Positions 9,501-16,119 of a stretch of 19,179 nucleotides of DNA are shown one piece after another. Made by a program: the position numbers and the translations under genes. The notes under the pieces were generated by a model. The model was given only the letters and a program-made list of their open reading frames with translations, did not search any database and was not told the DNA's origin. Origin of the DNA: CAYMBL01 sp044225155 (lineage in GTDB: Bacteria > Planctomycetota > Phycisphaerae > UBA1845 > Fen-1342); contig JBGAJB010000039.1 in the NCBI GenBank assembly GCA_044225155.1, positions 1 through 19,179 of the forward strand, read 5' to 3'. Positions within the stretch are counted from its first letter, which is position 1. Each line of letters begins with the position of its first letter.

Positions 9501-10141
9501 CGCGTCGGTCGACGGAACCGCTCGCATCTGGTATGCCAAAACGGGAAAGGAGTTCGCCGTTCTCCGTGGACACCCGGCGCCAGTGCGCGTCGTACGCTTT
9601 TCGCCTGACGGGCGGTTGATCGCAACTGGCGGCGACGACGGAGCCGTGCGCGTATGGGATGCCAGTAACGGCCGAGAGATTCACGCATGGCCGGGCCTTG
9701 CAGGTGGGGTGTCGACCATCAACTTTTCCGCGGATGGCCGACGAATGCTCGCGACCACATTCGCTGGCAACGCGAAGCTCTGGAACATTGAGAGCGGCGT
9801 TGAGATTGCGACGTTGACCGGTCACCGCGACTCGATCCCCTGCGGCGATATCAGCTGGAATGGCTGCGATCGTCACGGGCTCGTATGACGGCACGGATTC
9901 AGTTTTGGATTCCTCGATAGCGGCACTTGTCTGCTAACGCTTCGTAGATCAGTTCCGCGTGGATCGCGTGGCGTTCGATCCAGCCGGGACGAAGCTCTTC
10001 ACTGTCGGCGTGAGCAGGAAGTCGAATCTGGGACTGCGTGCCACGGCGCAAAGCATTCCGGCGCAAACCTCAACCCACGGTCCCAGAACCCTCCGACTCT
10101 ACATTCCGATGGTGCTCTCGGAAATCGACCGCAGTCGATGA
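6519..10141 (+). pseudogene. Membrane Ser/Thr protein kinase with WD40 repeat tail, frameshifted
   Basis: The start is ATG 6519 with AGAGGTG just upstream. An N-terminal region of about 95 residues precedes the kinase. The glycine loop GEGGFG is at residues 108-113 and the ATP-binding Lys is in VAVKLIK. About ten residues that should carry the helix-C Glu are missing near 6940, together with a frame change. Then come ALMDHPHIARVFDGG and, after another shift near 7060, IIHRDLKPRNVMV (catalytic Asp and Asn present), VIDFGVAK and YMSPEQAE. From about 7150 the frame is clean to about 8970. It includes a membrane segment near 7755-7830, an Ala/Glu-rich coiled-coil-like stretch, and WD40 repeats beginning with VVLRGHTDVAW. 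Repeats continue in another frame to about 9840, then weakly (TGSYDGT, DRVAFDPAGTKLFTVG) to about 10000. I count 14-16 repeats, enough for two propellers. Kinase function is doubtful if the losses are real. The stop at 10139-10141 is the last reasonable end, not a certain one. Confidence 0.85.
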
Positions 10142-10217
10142 TCCGCCGCCGCTACCGCGGTGTCGGCGGCGCTACGCGACGTGGAGCGGATGGCCAGCCG
10201 ACCAACCTGTCTCAGCC

Positions 10218-12208
10218 ATCTCCAACGAACTGCTGCCGTTCGTGCAGCAGCCCGCCCAGTACATCGGCGGTGAGGTCAATCAGTTGCCCAAGCCGGGCGA
10301 CTGGGAGGCGGCCGAGATTCGGGTCGCGGTCGCCTTTCCGGATACGTACGCGATCGGCATGTCGCACCTGGGCTGCCAGATTCTTTACTGGCTCTGCAAT
10401 CACACGCCCGGCGTTTCCGGCCTCCGTGGTGGACGCCGAAGCGATCATCAGGCATTGCTCACCTGGGACACGCGCCAGCCGGTCGCGTCGGCCGACCTCT
10501 TCGCCATTTCGCTGCAATATGAACTCTGCTTTACGACCGTCCTGAATCTGCTCGACCTCGCGGGCATCCCGGTTCGCGCCGCCGAGCGCGATTCCTCGCG
10601 GCAGCCCTCCGGCGAAGAATGGCCGCTCGTCATCGTCGGCGGGCCGCAGGCCGACAATCCCGAGCCGATGGCGGATTTTGTCGACTTGGTCGTGATCGGC
10701 GACGGCGAAGCGAGCATGGCCGCGATCGTCGAGGCGTATCGCGAATACAAGCGCGCGGGCGTTTCACGGCGGGAGATGATCCTGCTGATGGCGCGGCGTT
10801 TCCCGTGGATCTACGCGCCGAATCTCTACGACATCACTTATCACGAGGACGGCACGATCGCGGGCATGCTTCCCAACATGGGCCTGCCAGACCTATCGAG
10901 CAGCAAGACGCCGGATTTCAAGCTGCCGTTTCCAGCCGCGCTCGTCCATGGACCGAAGTCGTCCACGACCGCATCGCGATCAGATGTCTGCGACTGCCGC
11001 AGGTCTGCCGCTTCTGCCACGCCGGCTACACGAAGCGCCCGCTCAGCTTCGGCGTCGAACGCATCTGGAAATCGCCACGACCTGGCGGGCGATATCCACG
11101 AGATCGGCCTGCTCTCGCTCAGCACGGCCGACTATCCGCATCTGCGCGAGCTGGCCGACCGAATCAATGAACGCTTCGCGCCGCGCATGGTGAACCTGAG
11201 CTTTCCGTCGCTGCGCATCGACAAGATGCTCCAAAACATTCCGTGGATGGCCTACAGCGTCGCAAGGGGCGCGAGCATCGATGGCCGTCAGGCCGCGGAC
11301 ATGATCCGCAAGAAGGTCACCGACGGCAACCTCCTCGAAGGCGTGCGCGAGATCTACAAAGCCGGCTGGCAGCGCGTGAAGCTCTACTTCATGTCCGGCT
11401 TTCCCGGCGAACGCAGCGAAGACATCGACGGCATCTTCGAGGTCGCCGACGCTGTCAGCCGCCAGCCGCCCAACTCAAGCGCCCACCGGCCTACGTGACG
11501 GCCTCGGTCGGCTGGCTGGTGCCAAAACCGTTCACGCCGCTGCAATGGATGGCACAGCCGCGGCTGGAATACTTCGAGCGCGTGCGGGAGCAGTTGCGCC
11601 GCGTGGCGCGGTTTGAGGCGAAGTGGAGTGGCGAGGAGCGAGTTCAGAGTAACGAGTTAACTTCGCCGAATGGTGCGTCTCATGGCGAATCGGGTTCCTG
11701 CACATCCACTGAAGCACGTCAACCCGACGCTTCGGTTCATCCGCACGACGTTCGCCTCTCGAGCACGTGGACGGCGGAATGGGCGGATATGGGTCAGTCG
11801 CGGGCATGATGGAGGACGCCGCGGCTTGCCCAGCCGGACGGCGGACGCGGCGCGGCGGTAACTCGAAATCGAAATTTTCCACCGTGGCCGCCCGAAAAAC
11901 GCGGCGGTCAAGATTCAAACGCACGACCCGCGCCGCTCGATCCTCGAAGGCGTGTTTTCTCGCGGCGACCGTCATGGGCATAGTGATCTGGCGGCTCGGC
12001 GCGCGACTACCGCCACGAAGTGCTACCGCCACGGGCGCGACTTGCGACGGCATCGACCCGGCCTGGTACGCCCACCGCGAACGCAGCTACTCCGAACGCC
12101 TCCCCTGGGACCACATCGGCCTGCACATGCGCCCGCCGGTTTCTGGAGGAGAGCTATGACAGATGTATGAGACGATTCGGGCGGCTTCGGCGGCAGGTGT
12201 GCAGCTGA
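10218..12208 (+). pseudogene. Radical SAM protein with B12-binding-type N-terminus, frameshifted
   Basis: This resembles a family of radical SAM proteins with a cobalamin-binding-like N-terminal domain, seen from memory in many planctomycetes. Recognisable blocks are LLPFVQQPAQYIGGEVNQLP near 10225, VAVAFPDTYAIGMSHLGC near 10325, LVIVGGPQADNPEPMADFVD near 10630 and PWIYAPNLYD near 10805. In another frame comes LPQVCRFCHAGYTKRPL near 10990-11045, where the expected CxxxCxxC cluster is displaced by an apparent one-base loss in a C run. The frame then returns to EIGLLSLSTADYPHLRELAD, KLYFMSGFPGERSEDIDGIF and VTASVGWLVPKPFTPLQWMA. After about 250 unmatched bases, THDPRRSILEGVFSRGDR (11915-11970) and GIDPAWYAHRERSYSERLPW (from about 12050) complete the protein. 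No clear start codon is visible; 10218 marks where similarity begins. The substrate is unknown. Confidence 0.78.
11600..11889 (+). other. Unmatched segment inside the radical SAM gene
   Basis: The expected protein passes almost directly from the QLRRVAR block (ending near 11610) to the VKI.THDPRRSILEG block (starting near 11905). About 290 bases with no family similarity lie between them. An ORF at 11670-11861 reads MANRVPAHPLKHVNPTLRFI and is arginine-rich after that. I found no terminal inverted repeats or target duplication by eye. It may be an inserted small repeat, a lineage-specific linker or mis-assembled sequence. Confidence 0.35.
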
Positions 12209-12346
12209 TGTCGTGGACCAAATTTCCCGAAACTCATGATCAGTACGCTTGCCGCCGAGTATGACACTCTCATTGATCCCGCTCTGAGTTCCCGAACGGC
12301 GGCGGAATTTGTCCCCGGATGGGCCGTGGGCTTTGGCCCCCTGCAG
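12209..12346. other. Short stretch between the radical SAM gene and the transposon
   Basis: No gene or motif is recognised. The open frames are short and lack ribosome binding sites. It may hold the lost 3' end of the radical SAM gene. Confidence 0.4.
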
Positions 12347-12459
12347 CGGCCCCGGAGGCCCCGTGGGCTGTAGCCACGGGTGGAGCGGCGGCGCGGCGCA
12401 GCCCGCCGTCGCGGAACCCGTGGACAGATGATTCAATTCATCGTCGCCCCGGAGGGGCG
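12347..12459 (+). repeat. Left palindromic repeat block (short-long-short hairpins)
   Basis: The block has three elements. First is a GC-rich short palindrome, GGCCCCGGAGGCC, at about 12347-12359. Second is a long hairpin with arms CCACGGGT (12374-12381) and ACCCGTGG (12416-12423) around a 34-base GC-rich loop. Third is a 7-bp hairpin TCGCCCC-GGA-GGGGCGA at 12444-12460. The last hairpin ends only ten bases before the transposase start codon, so it may also affect translation of the transposase. Confidence 0.65.
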
Positions 12460-12470
12460 AAGGATTCCGA

Positions 12471-12923
12471 ATGCCCGGCACCTACTCCCAACTCCTGCTC
12501 CACGTCGTCTTTTCTACGAAGGGCCGCGCCCCGTGGATTGCAGCTGACGTTGCCGATCGCCTGTATTCCTATATCGGCGGCCTCATCCGAACGGAAAAGG
12601 GCGTCCTCTACGACATAGGCGGCGTGGAAGACCATGTGCATCTGTACCTCCGATGGCGACCCGACGAGTCCGTGTCAAACCTGATGCGCACTGTGAAGGC
12701 GCGGTCGTCAAAGTGGGTCCACGACACGTTCCCGTTCTTGCGCGAGTTCGCGTGGCAGGAGGGATACAGTGTGTTTTCGGTGAGCAAGTCGCAGGAAGGA
12801 GCTGTCAAGTCGTACATCGCGGGCCAAGCGGACCATCACAAAAAGGAGGACTTTCAGTCCGAACTCCTCCGCCTCCTCCGGGCGCACGGGATTGAGTTCG
12901 ACGAGAAGTACGTCTTCAACTGA
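12471..12923 (+). CDS. IS200-like Y1 (HUH) transposase
   Basis: This is an intact 150-residue single-domain protein, the usual size of IS200/Y1 transposases. It starts at ATG 12471 with AAGGA at 12460-12464 six bases upstream. The N-terminus LLLHVVFSTKGRAPWI is typical of the family. The HUH metal-binding motif appears as DHVHLYLR at residues 54-61, and the nucleophilic Tyr is most likely the one in KSYIAGQADHHKKEDF near residue 114. Such enzymes cut and rejoin single-stranded DNA at hairpins, moving elements or REP-type repeats. The flanking palindromes support this. No accessory tnpB/IscB gene is present. The gene is undamaged although the genes to its left are frameshifted, and its sequence suggests it could be active. 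Confidence 0.92.
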   Translation: MPGTYSQLLLHVVFSTKGRAPWIAADVADRLYSYIGGLIRTEKGVLYDIGGVEDHVHLYLRWRPDESVSNLMRTVKARSSKWVHDTFPFLREFAWQEGYSVFSVSKSQEGAVKSYIAGQADHHKKEDFQSELLRLLRAHGIEFDEKYVFN

Positions 12924-12948
12924 ACCTGCGAGTCGCCGTGCAACTCCT

Positions 12949-13042
12949 CTGCCCCTCCGGGGCAGATTTGAGATAACGAGACCGTTTCCACGGGTTGCGC
13001 TGCGCTCCACCCGTGGCTACAACCCTGCGCCCCTCCGGGGCG
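12949..13042 (-). repeat. Right palindromic repeat block (short-long-short hairpins, inverted)
   Basis: The block begins 25 bases after the transposase stop. It contains CTGCCCC-TCC-GGGGCAG at 12949-12965. A long hairpin follows with arms CCACGGGT (12988-12995) and ACCCGTGG (13009-13016) around a 13-base loop. A third hairpin, CGCCCC-TCC-GGGGCG, is at 13028-13042. It has the same order of elements as the left block read from the other strand. Its long hairpin has a loop 21 bases shorter than that of the left block. The hairpins might also act as a transcription stop, but no T-run follows. Confidence 0.65.
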
Positions 13043-13181
13043 AAAATTGGAGCGACGCCAGCCGCGCGACGTGCAAAAAAAGGTCTACGAGTTCCTGGCC
13101 AAAAAGTTCGCCAAGAAGCCTGCGGGAAACGAGGGCCGCACTGTGCCGACACGCGCGCAACCTTCGCAAACTCCCCGCGCC

Positions 13182-14657
13182 TCAGCGACGATTCGCGCGC
13201 CGTACCTTGGCGGATTCGCCCACGAGGTCATAATCATCCGTATCCACGATCTTCGCCGTCACAAACGTCCCCGGTTCAATCTCGACATCCGGCAAGATCG
13301 TCGTCGCGTCCACTTCCGGCGCCTGCCCCGCGTGGCGGCCGACGCTGCCGCGCTCGTCTTGTGAGTCGATCAGCACTTCAATCTTCTGGCCGATGCGTTT
13401 CCGGGCGGCGGCGAAGGCGACTTCCTGCTGCACGAGCATGAAGCGCTCGTAGCGCTCGTGCTTCACTGCGTCGTCGTGTTGCCCCTTCATGCGGCCGGCC
13501 GGCGTCTCGGGTTCGAGCGAATACTTGAACGCGCCGGCCGCGTCGAGGCCGGCCTCTTCGGCGAAGCGGAGCAACTCGGCGAATTCCTCGTCAGTCTCGC
13601 CGGGGAAGCCCACGATGAACGTTGTGCGGATGTTCACGCCCGGGATGCGGCGGCGCAGCTTCTCGAGCAGCGCCTCGGTCTGGGCGCGCGTCACGCGGCG
13701 GTGCATCGCCTTCAGCATGCGGTCGTTGATGTGCTGCAGCGGGATGTCAATGTACTTCACGACGCGCTCGCACTCGGCGATCGCATCGATCATTTCGTCG
13801 GTCATGATCGACGGGTAAACGTACATCAGGCGAATCCAGCGGGCCGCGTCGCAGTCGCGATCCAGCCGTCGCAGCAGCGCCGCGAGGCCGTGACCCGCGC
13901 CAAGATCGTGGCCATAGCTGGTCGTGTCCTGGCCGATCAGGATCAATTCCTGCACGCCATCGGACGTCAGCTCGCGGGCCTCCGCCACCAGTTCGTCGGG
14001 CGTTTTCGAGTGCATCGGGCCGCGAATGCTGGGGATCGTGCAGAACGTGCATTTCTGGTTGCAGCCTTCGCTGATTCGCATGTACGCGTAGTGGCGCGGC
14101 GTGAGGCGCAGGCGGCCGGTGTCGTGCCAGCCTTCGCGCATCGACGGGTGATAGGCGCCGAGGTAGCGATCGAGTGCGGCGTCGCGATCAAGCCGCCACA
14201 CGGCCCGCACCACGTCGTCGCGATTGTTCACGCCGACGAGCGCGTCGACCTCGGGCACCCACTGCTGAATCCGCACGCCGTCGCGCTGCACGAGGCAGCC
14301 CGCCACGACGATGCGTTTGAGATCGCCGCGCCGCTTGCGGGCGGCGAGGTCGCGGAGCACTTCGAGCGCTTCGTTGCGCGAGTTTTCGAGAAAGCCGCAG
14401 GTGTTGACGACCACGGTGTCGGCCAGCGATTCATCGCCGCTCAGCACGACGCCGCTTTCTGCCAGCTGGCCGAGCATTTTTTCCGAATCGACGAGGTTCT
14501 TCGCGCAGCCGAGCGATACGAAGGAAACGATTGGCGCTTCGACACCGTCGCCGAGAAAGGGCTGCGGGGCGGTCGCGCCGGCGCCGAGGATCGGCAGTCC
14601 GAGCGAGGGGCTGGCGCGTTTTTCCCCGGCCGTGTCCGGGCGCTTCGAGACCGACAT
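13182..14657 (-). CDS. rimO: Ribosomal protein S12 methylthiotransferase RimO
   Basis: This is a 491-residue radical SAM methylthiotransferase with an intact frame. The N-terminal UPF0004 domain carries the three cluster cysteines: SLGCAKNLVDSE (Cys51), NTCGFL (Cys87) and AGCLVQR (Cys121). The radical SAM cluster CNQKCTFC is at residues 199-206, followed by IPSIRGP. A TRAM-type RNA-binding domain lies near residues 415-485 (GQKIEVLIDS... GTFVTAKIVDTDDYDLVG). The SLGCAKNLVDSE and CxxxCTFCxIPSxRG motifs favour RimO over MiaB, so the substrate should be the conserved Asp of ribosomal protein S12. The start at 14657 is supported by AGGAG five bases upstream (14663-14667 on the plus strand). An N-terminal extension of about 40 residues precedes the conserved domain, so an internal start is possible. 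Confidence 0.93.
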   Translation of the reverse strand: MSVSKRPDTAGEKRASPSLGLPILGAGATAPQPFLGDGVEAPIVSFVSLGCAKNLVDSEKMLGQLAESGVVLSGDESLADTVVVNTCGFLENSRNEALEVLRDLAARKRRGDLKRIVVAGCLVQRDGVRIQQWVPEVDALVGVNNRDDVVRAVWRLDRDAALDRYLGAYHPSMREGWHDTGRLRLTPRHYAYMRISEGCNQKCTFCTIPSIRGPMHSKTPDELVAEARELTSDGVQELILIGQDTTSYGHDLGAGHGLAALLRRLDRDCDAARWIRLMYVYPSIMTDEMIDAIAECERVVKYIDIPLQHINDRMLKAMHRRVTRAQTEALLEKLRRRIPGVNIRTTFIVGFPGETDEEFAELLRFAEEAGLDAAGAFKYSLEPETPAGRMKGQHDDAVKHERYERFMLVQQEVAFAAARKRIGQKIEVLIDSQDERGSVGRHAGQAPEVDATTILPDVEIEPGTFVTAKIVDTDDYDLVGESAKVRRANRR

Positions 14658-15014
14658 TCAAGCTCCTGCACTCGCGGCCGACGACCCAGCGATCGCATTC
14701 GGACAAATCCACAGCGGGCGGGGCGCCGGCGGCAGCTTGCTGCCGAGAGTTTAGCGGGAAACAGGCGATTTTGCTGATTGCCGGGGTAGTGCGGCGAGCC
14801 TTGCGGGCCTGGATCGTGACGGCGGACACAACCGTTATCGCGCGGCATCGATGCGATATCCACGTCCCGGCTCACTCCTGAGCGGGCCGGTTCAAACTGC
14901 TGCGACCTTGGTCGAACTGATCGGGACGACGGCTTTTCGTTTGGCCGTCAGGGGCTATAATTTGCGGTTCGCGCCGCCAGCCGGCGATTTGGATTGCATA
15001 GCGAGAGAAAAACG
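14658..15014. other. Divergent intergenic region between rimO and secG
   Basis: There is no credible gene. It contains a perfect 7-bp hairpin CGGCAGC-TT-GCTGCCG at 14730-14745, about 70 bases upstream of rimO, which could lie in its leader. The secG promoter candidate is at 14956-14961. Confidence 0.45.
14956..14961 (+). promoter_or_regulatory. Candidate -10 box for secG
   Basis: A perfect TATAAT within GGGGCTATAATTTGCGG lies 53 bases before the secG start codon. No convincing -35 hexamer is visible 16-18 bases upstream. It is a strong -10 match in very GC-rich surroundings. Confidence 0.45.
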
Positions 15015-15389
15015 ATGCTTCTTGCGGCCTGGTATCACAGCATTCTCGCCACGCTGTTCGCGATGGCGTGCCTGATCCTGATGGGTGTGATCCTGCTTCA
15101 GCGCGGCCGCGGCGTCGGGCTGGCCGGTGCATTCGGCGGGGCCGGCGGACACACGACCTTCGGCTCGAAGACGGGCGACGTCTTGACGTGGGTGACGGTC
15201 GTGATGGCGGCCTGCGTCCTGCTCGGGGCGGTCGTGCTGAACTACGTATTTGTGCCGCCGCCCGTGGCGATCCCGACCACTCCAACCCCGACGCCCACGC
15301 CGACGACGAGCTCACCATCCGAACAGACGCGCGCTTTCCCGCCGAGCGATCGGGGCACGGGCATCTTTGGAATTTCAGCCGAGGCGTAG
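15015..15389 (+). CDS. secG: Preprotein translocase subunit SecG
   Basis: This is a 124-residue protein with two membrane helices (about residues 8-28 and 60-82) separated by the SecG loop LLQRGRGVGLAGAFGGAGG and then TTFGSKTGDVLTWVT. SecG joins SecY and SecE in the inner membrane and assists protein export. ATG 15015 is chosen over an upstream in-frame TTG (14994) because it follows a purine-rich GCGAGAGAAAAACG stretch and begins right before the first helix. After the second helix a periplasmic or cytoplasmic tail of about 40 residues starts with a Pro/Thr repeat (TPTPTPTPTTSS), longer than in model SecG proteins. It is transcribed alone, with convergent genes downstream. Confidence 0.88.
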   Translation: MLLAAWYHSILATLFAMACLILMGVILLQRGRGVGLAGAFGGAGGHTTFGSKTGDVLTWVTVVMAACVLLGAVVLNYVFVPPPVAIPTTPTPTPTPTTSSPSEQTRAFPPSDRGTGIFGISAEA

Positions 15390-15524
15390 CCGCGCAAGCT
15401 TATTCTTCCGGTTCGACCCAATTGAATCCTGCTGGTTCGCCAGGGACTCCGCGCATCCCTCAATGAGCGCAAAGGCGATTCGCTCGCGCCGTCGTCGCGC
15501 ACTAGTTAGTAAATTCCCGAAGAT

Positions 15525-15974
15525 CTAGGCGGACATGCGCTTCAGAGCCTCTTCACGGCATTTCTTCAGCGTGACGCCGAAATCGGCCAATACGCGCTGC
15601 GCTGTACTTCCCTCTTCGCGCAGCAGGCCGAGCAGCAGGTGCTCGCTGCCGATGACTTTGCTTTCGAGCTGCGTGGCTTCGTCGATCGCCAGCGCGACCA
15701 CATTGCGATAGTGCGGCGAGCCGGGGAGCCGGCCGAAGACCCACGTGTCTTCCATGTCGCGCTCCAGCATCTTTTCGACGGCCTTGTGCACCTTTTTTTC
15801 GTCGAGGTGGAAGGCGCTGCGCAGGATGTCCGCGCCGATTCCGCGCCCGTGGCGCAGGATGCCGAGCAGGACGTGTTCCGTGCCGACATAGTCGAGCATG
15901 AATTCGCGCGCGATCTCCTGCGCGACCTTCTTGACGATCGTGTCGGCGTTCTCGTCGAGATGCGGATAGCTCAT
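15525..15974 (-). CDS. Stand-alone Clp N-domain protein (ClpC N-terminal-like)
   Basis: This 149-residue protein consists of two Clp-N repeats. The first contains AREFMLDYVGTEHVLLGILRHG (about residues 22-43) and the second ATQLESKVIGSEHLLLGLLREEG (about 100-122), each followed by helices. It stops right after the second repeat, so it matches the N-terminal adaptor- and substrate-binding domain of ClpC/ClpA without any AAA+ module. Known stand-alone versions resemble ClpC1-N/ClpC-like modulators, but their roles vary. It may bind substrates, adaptors or phospho-arginine-type tags for a Clp protease, which is inference. The start at 15974 follows GGGAG four bases upstream. There is no adjacent clpC or clpP. 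The frame is intact. Confidence 0.85.
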   Translation of the reverse strand: MSYPHLDENADTIVKKVAQEIAREFMLDYVGTEHVLLGILRHGRGIGADILRSAFHLDEKKVHKAVEKMLERDMEDTWVFGRLPGSPHYRNVVALAIDEATQLESKVIGSEHLLLGLLREEGSTAQRVLADFGVTLKKCREEALKRMSA

Positions 15975-15997
15975 TCAGCTCCCTTTCCGAGGCTCGA

Positions 15998-16026
15998 CTT
16001 ATACAGGACGCCCGCGCGATGGACAA
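15998..16026 (-). promoter_or_regulatory. Sigma-70-type promoter of the Clp N-domain gene
   Basis: Read on the minus strand, TTGTCC (16021-16026) is followed 17 bases later by an extended -10, TGTATAAG (TATAAG at 15998-16003). It lies about 24 bases before the start codon at 15974. The spacing is ideal and the -35 matches the consensus at four of six positions. Confidence 0.45.
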
Positions 16027-16054
16027 CGTGGCGGTGTTGCATCCAGTCGGCCCG

Positions 16055-16062
16055 GCTAAGAT
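16055..16062 (+). promoter_or_regulatory. Possible -10 box for the epimerase-truA-SDR operon
   Basis: GCTAAGAT lies 57 bases before the GTG at 16120 and is identical to the octamer before the MBL-rhodanese gene. No clear -35 is present. Confidence 0.3.
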
Positions 16063-16119
16063 TCTGCATTCGCCCGCGTGCCGAAACGTCTGTTTCGCGC
16101 GCCATAGAAGGGATCGAGC

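Larger units (their letters stand above)
12347..13042 (+). mobile_element. IS200-like/REP-associated transposase unit with inverted structured ends
   Basis: A single intact Y1 transposase gene (12471-12923) lies between two palindromic repeat blocks in opposite orientation (12347-12459 and 12949-13042). A 19-base sequence, TGTAGCCACGGGTGGAGCG at 12369-12387, is repeated exactly inverted at 13003-13021. Single-strand transposases of the Y1/HUH class recognise hairpins rather than classical terminal inverted repeats, so hairpins at both ends fit a functional unit. Two inverted copies around one gene also resemble the REPtron arrangement of REP-associated tyrosine transposases. No target duplication is expected for this class, and the exact ends are not known. 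Confidence 0.7.

Noticed and set aside
8818..9888. Separate WD40 protein starting near 8818
   Set aside because: Its first 60 residues are out of frame with the WD40 sequence before them. From about 9000 on it is simply the continuation of the kinase WD40 tail after a frame change.
12347..13042. CRISPR array
   Set aside because: The repeats are palindromic blocks in inverted orientation around a transposase gene, not regularly spaced direct repeats with variable spacers, and no cas genes are present.
13047..13364. Open frame after the transposon with a Lys-rich start (VQKKVYEFLAKKFAKK)
   Set aside because: It has no proper start codon or ribosome binding site, it overlaps the rimO 3' end, and its second half is clearly antisense to rimO. 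The Lys-rich piece remains unexplained.
13458..14777. 439-codon plus-strand open frame opposite rimO
   Set aside because: The minus strand encodes RimO with all six cluster cysteines, and the plus frame is low-complexity Ala/Arg/His/Val sequence.
15427..15440. CTGG-TTCG-CCAG hairpin after secG as a terminator
   Set aside because: The stem is only four base pairs and has no T-run, which is too weak to call.
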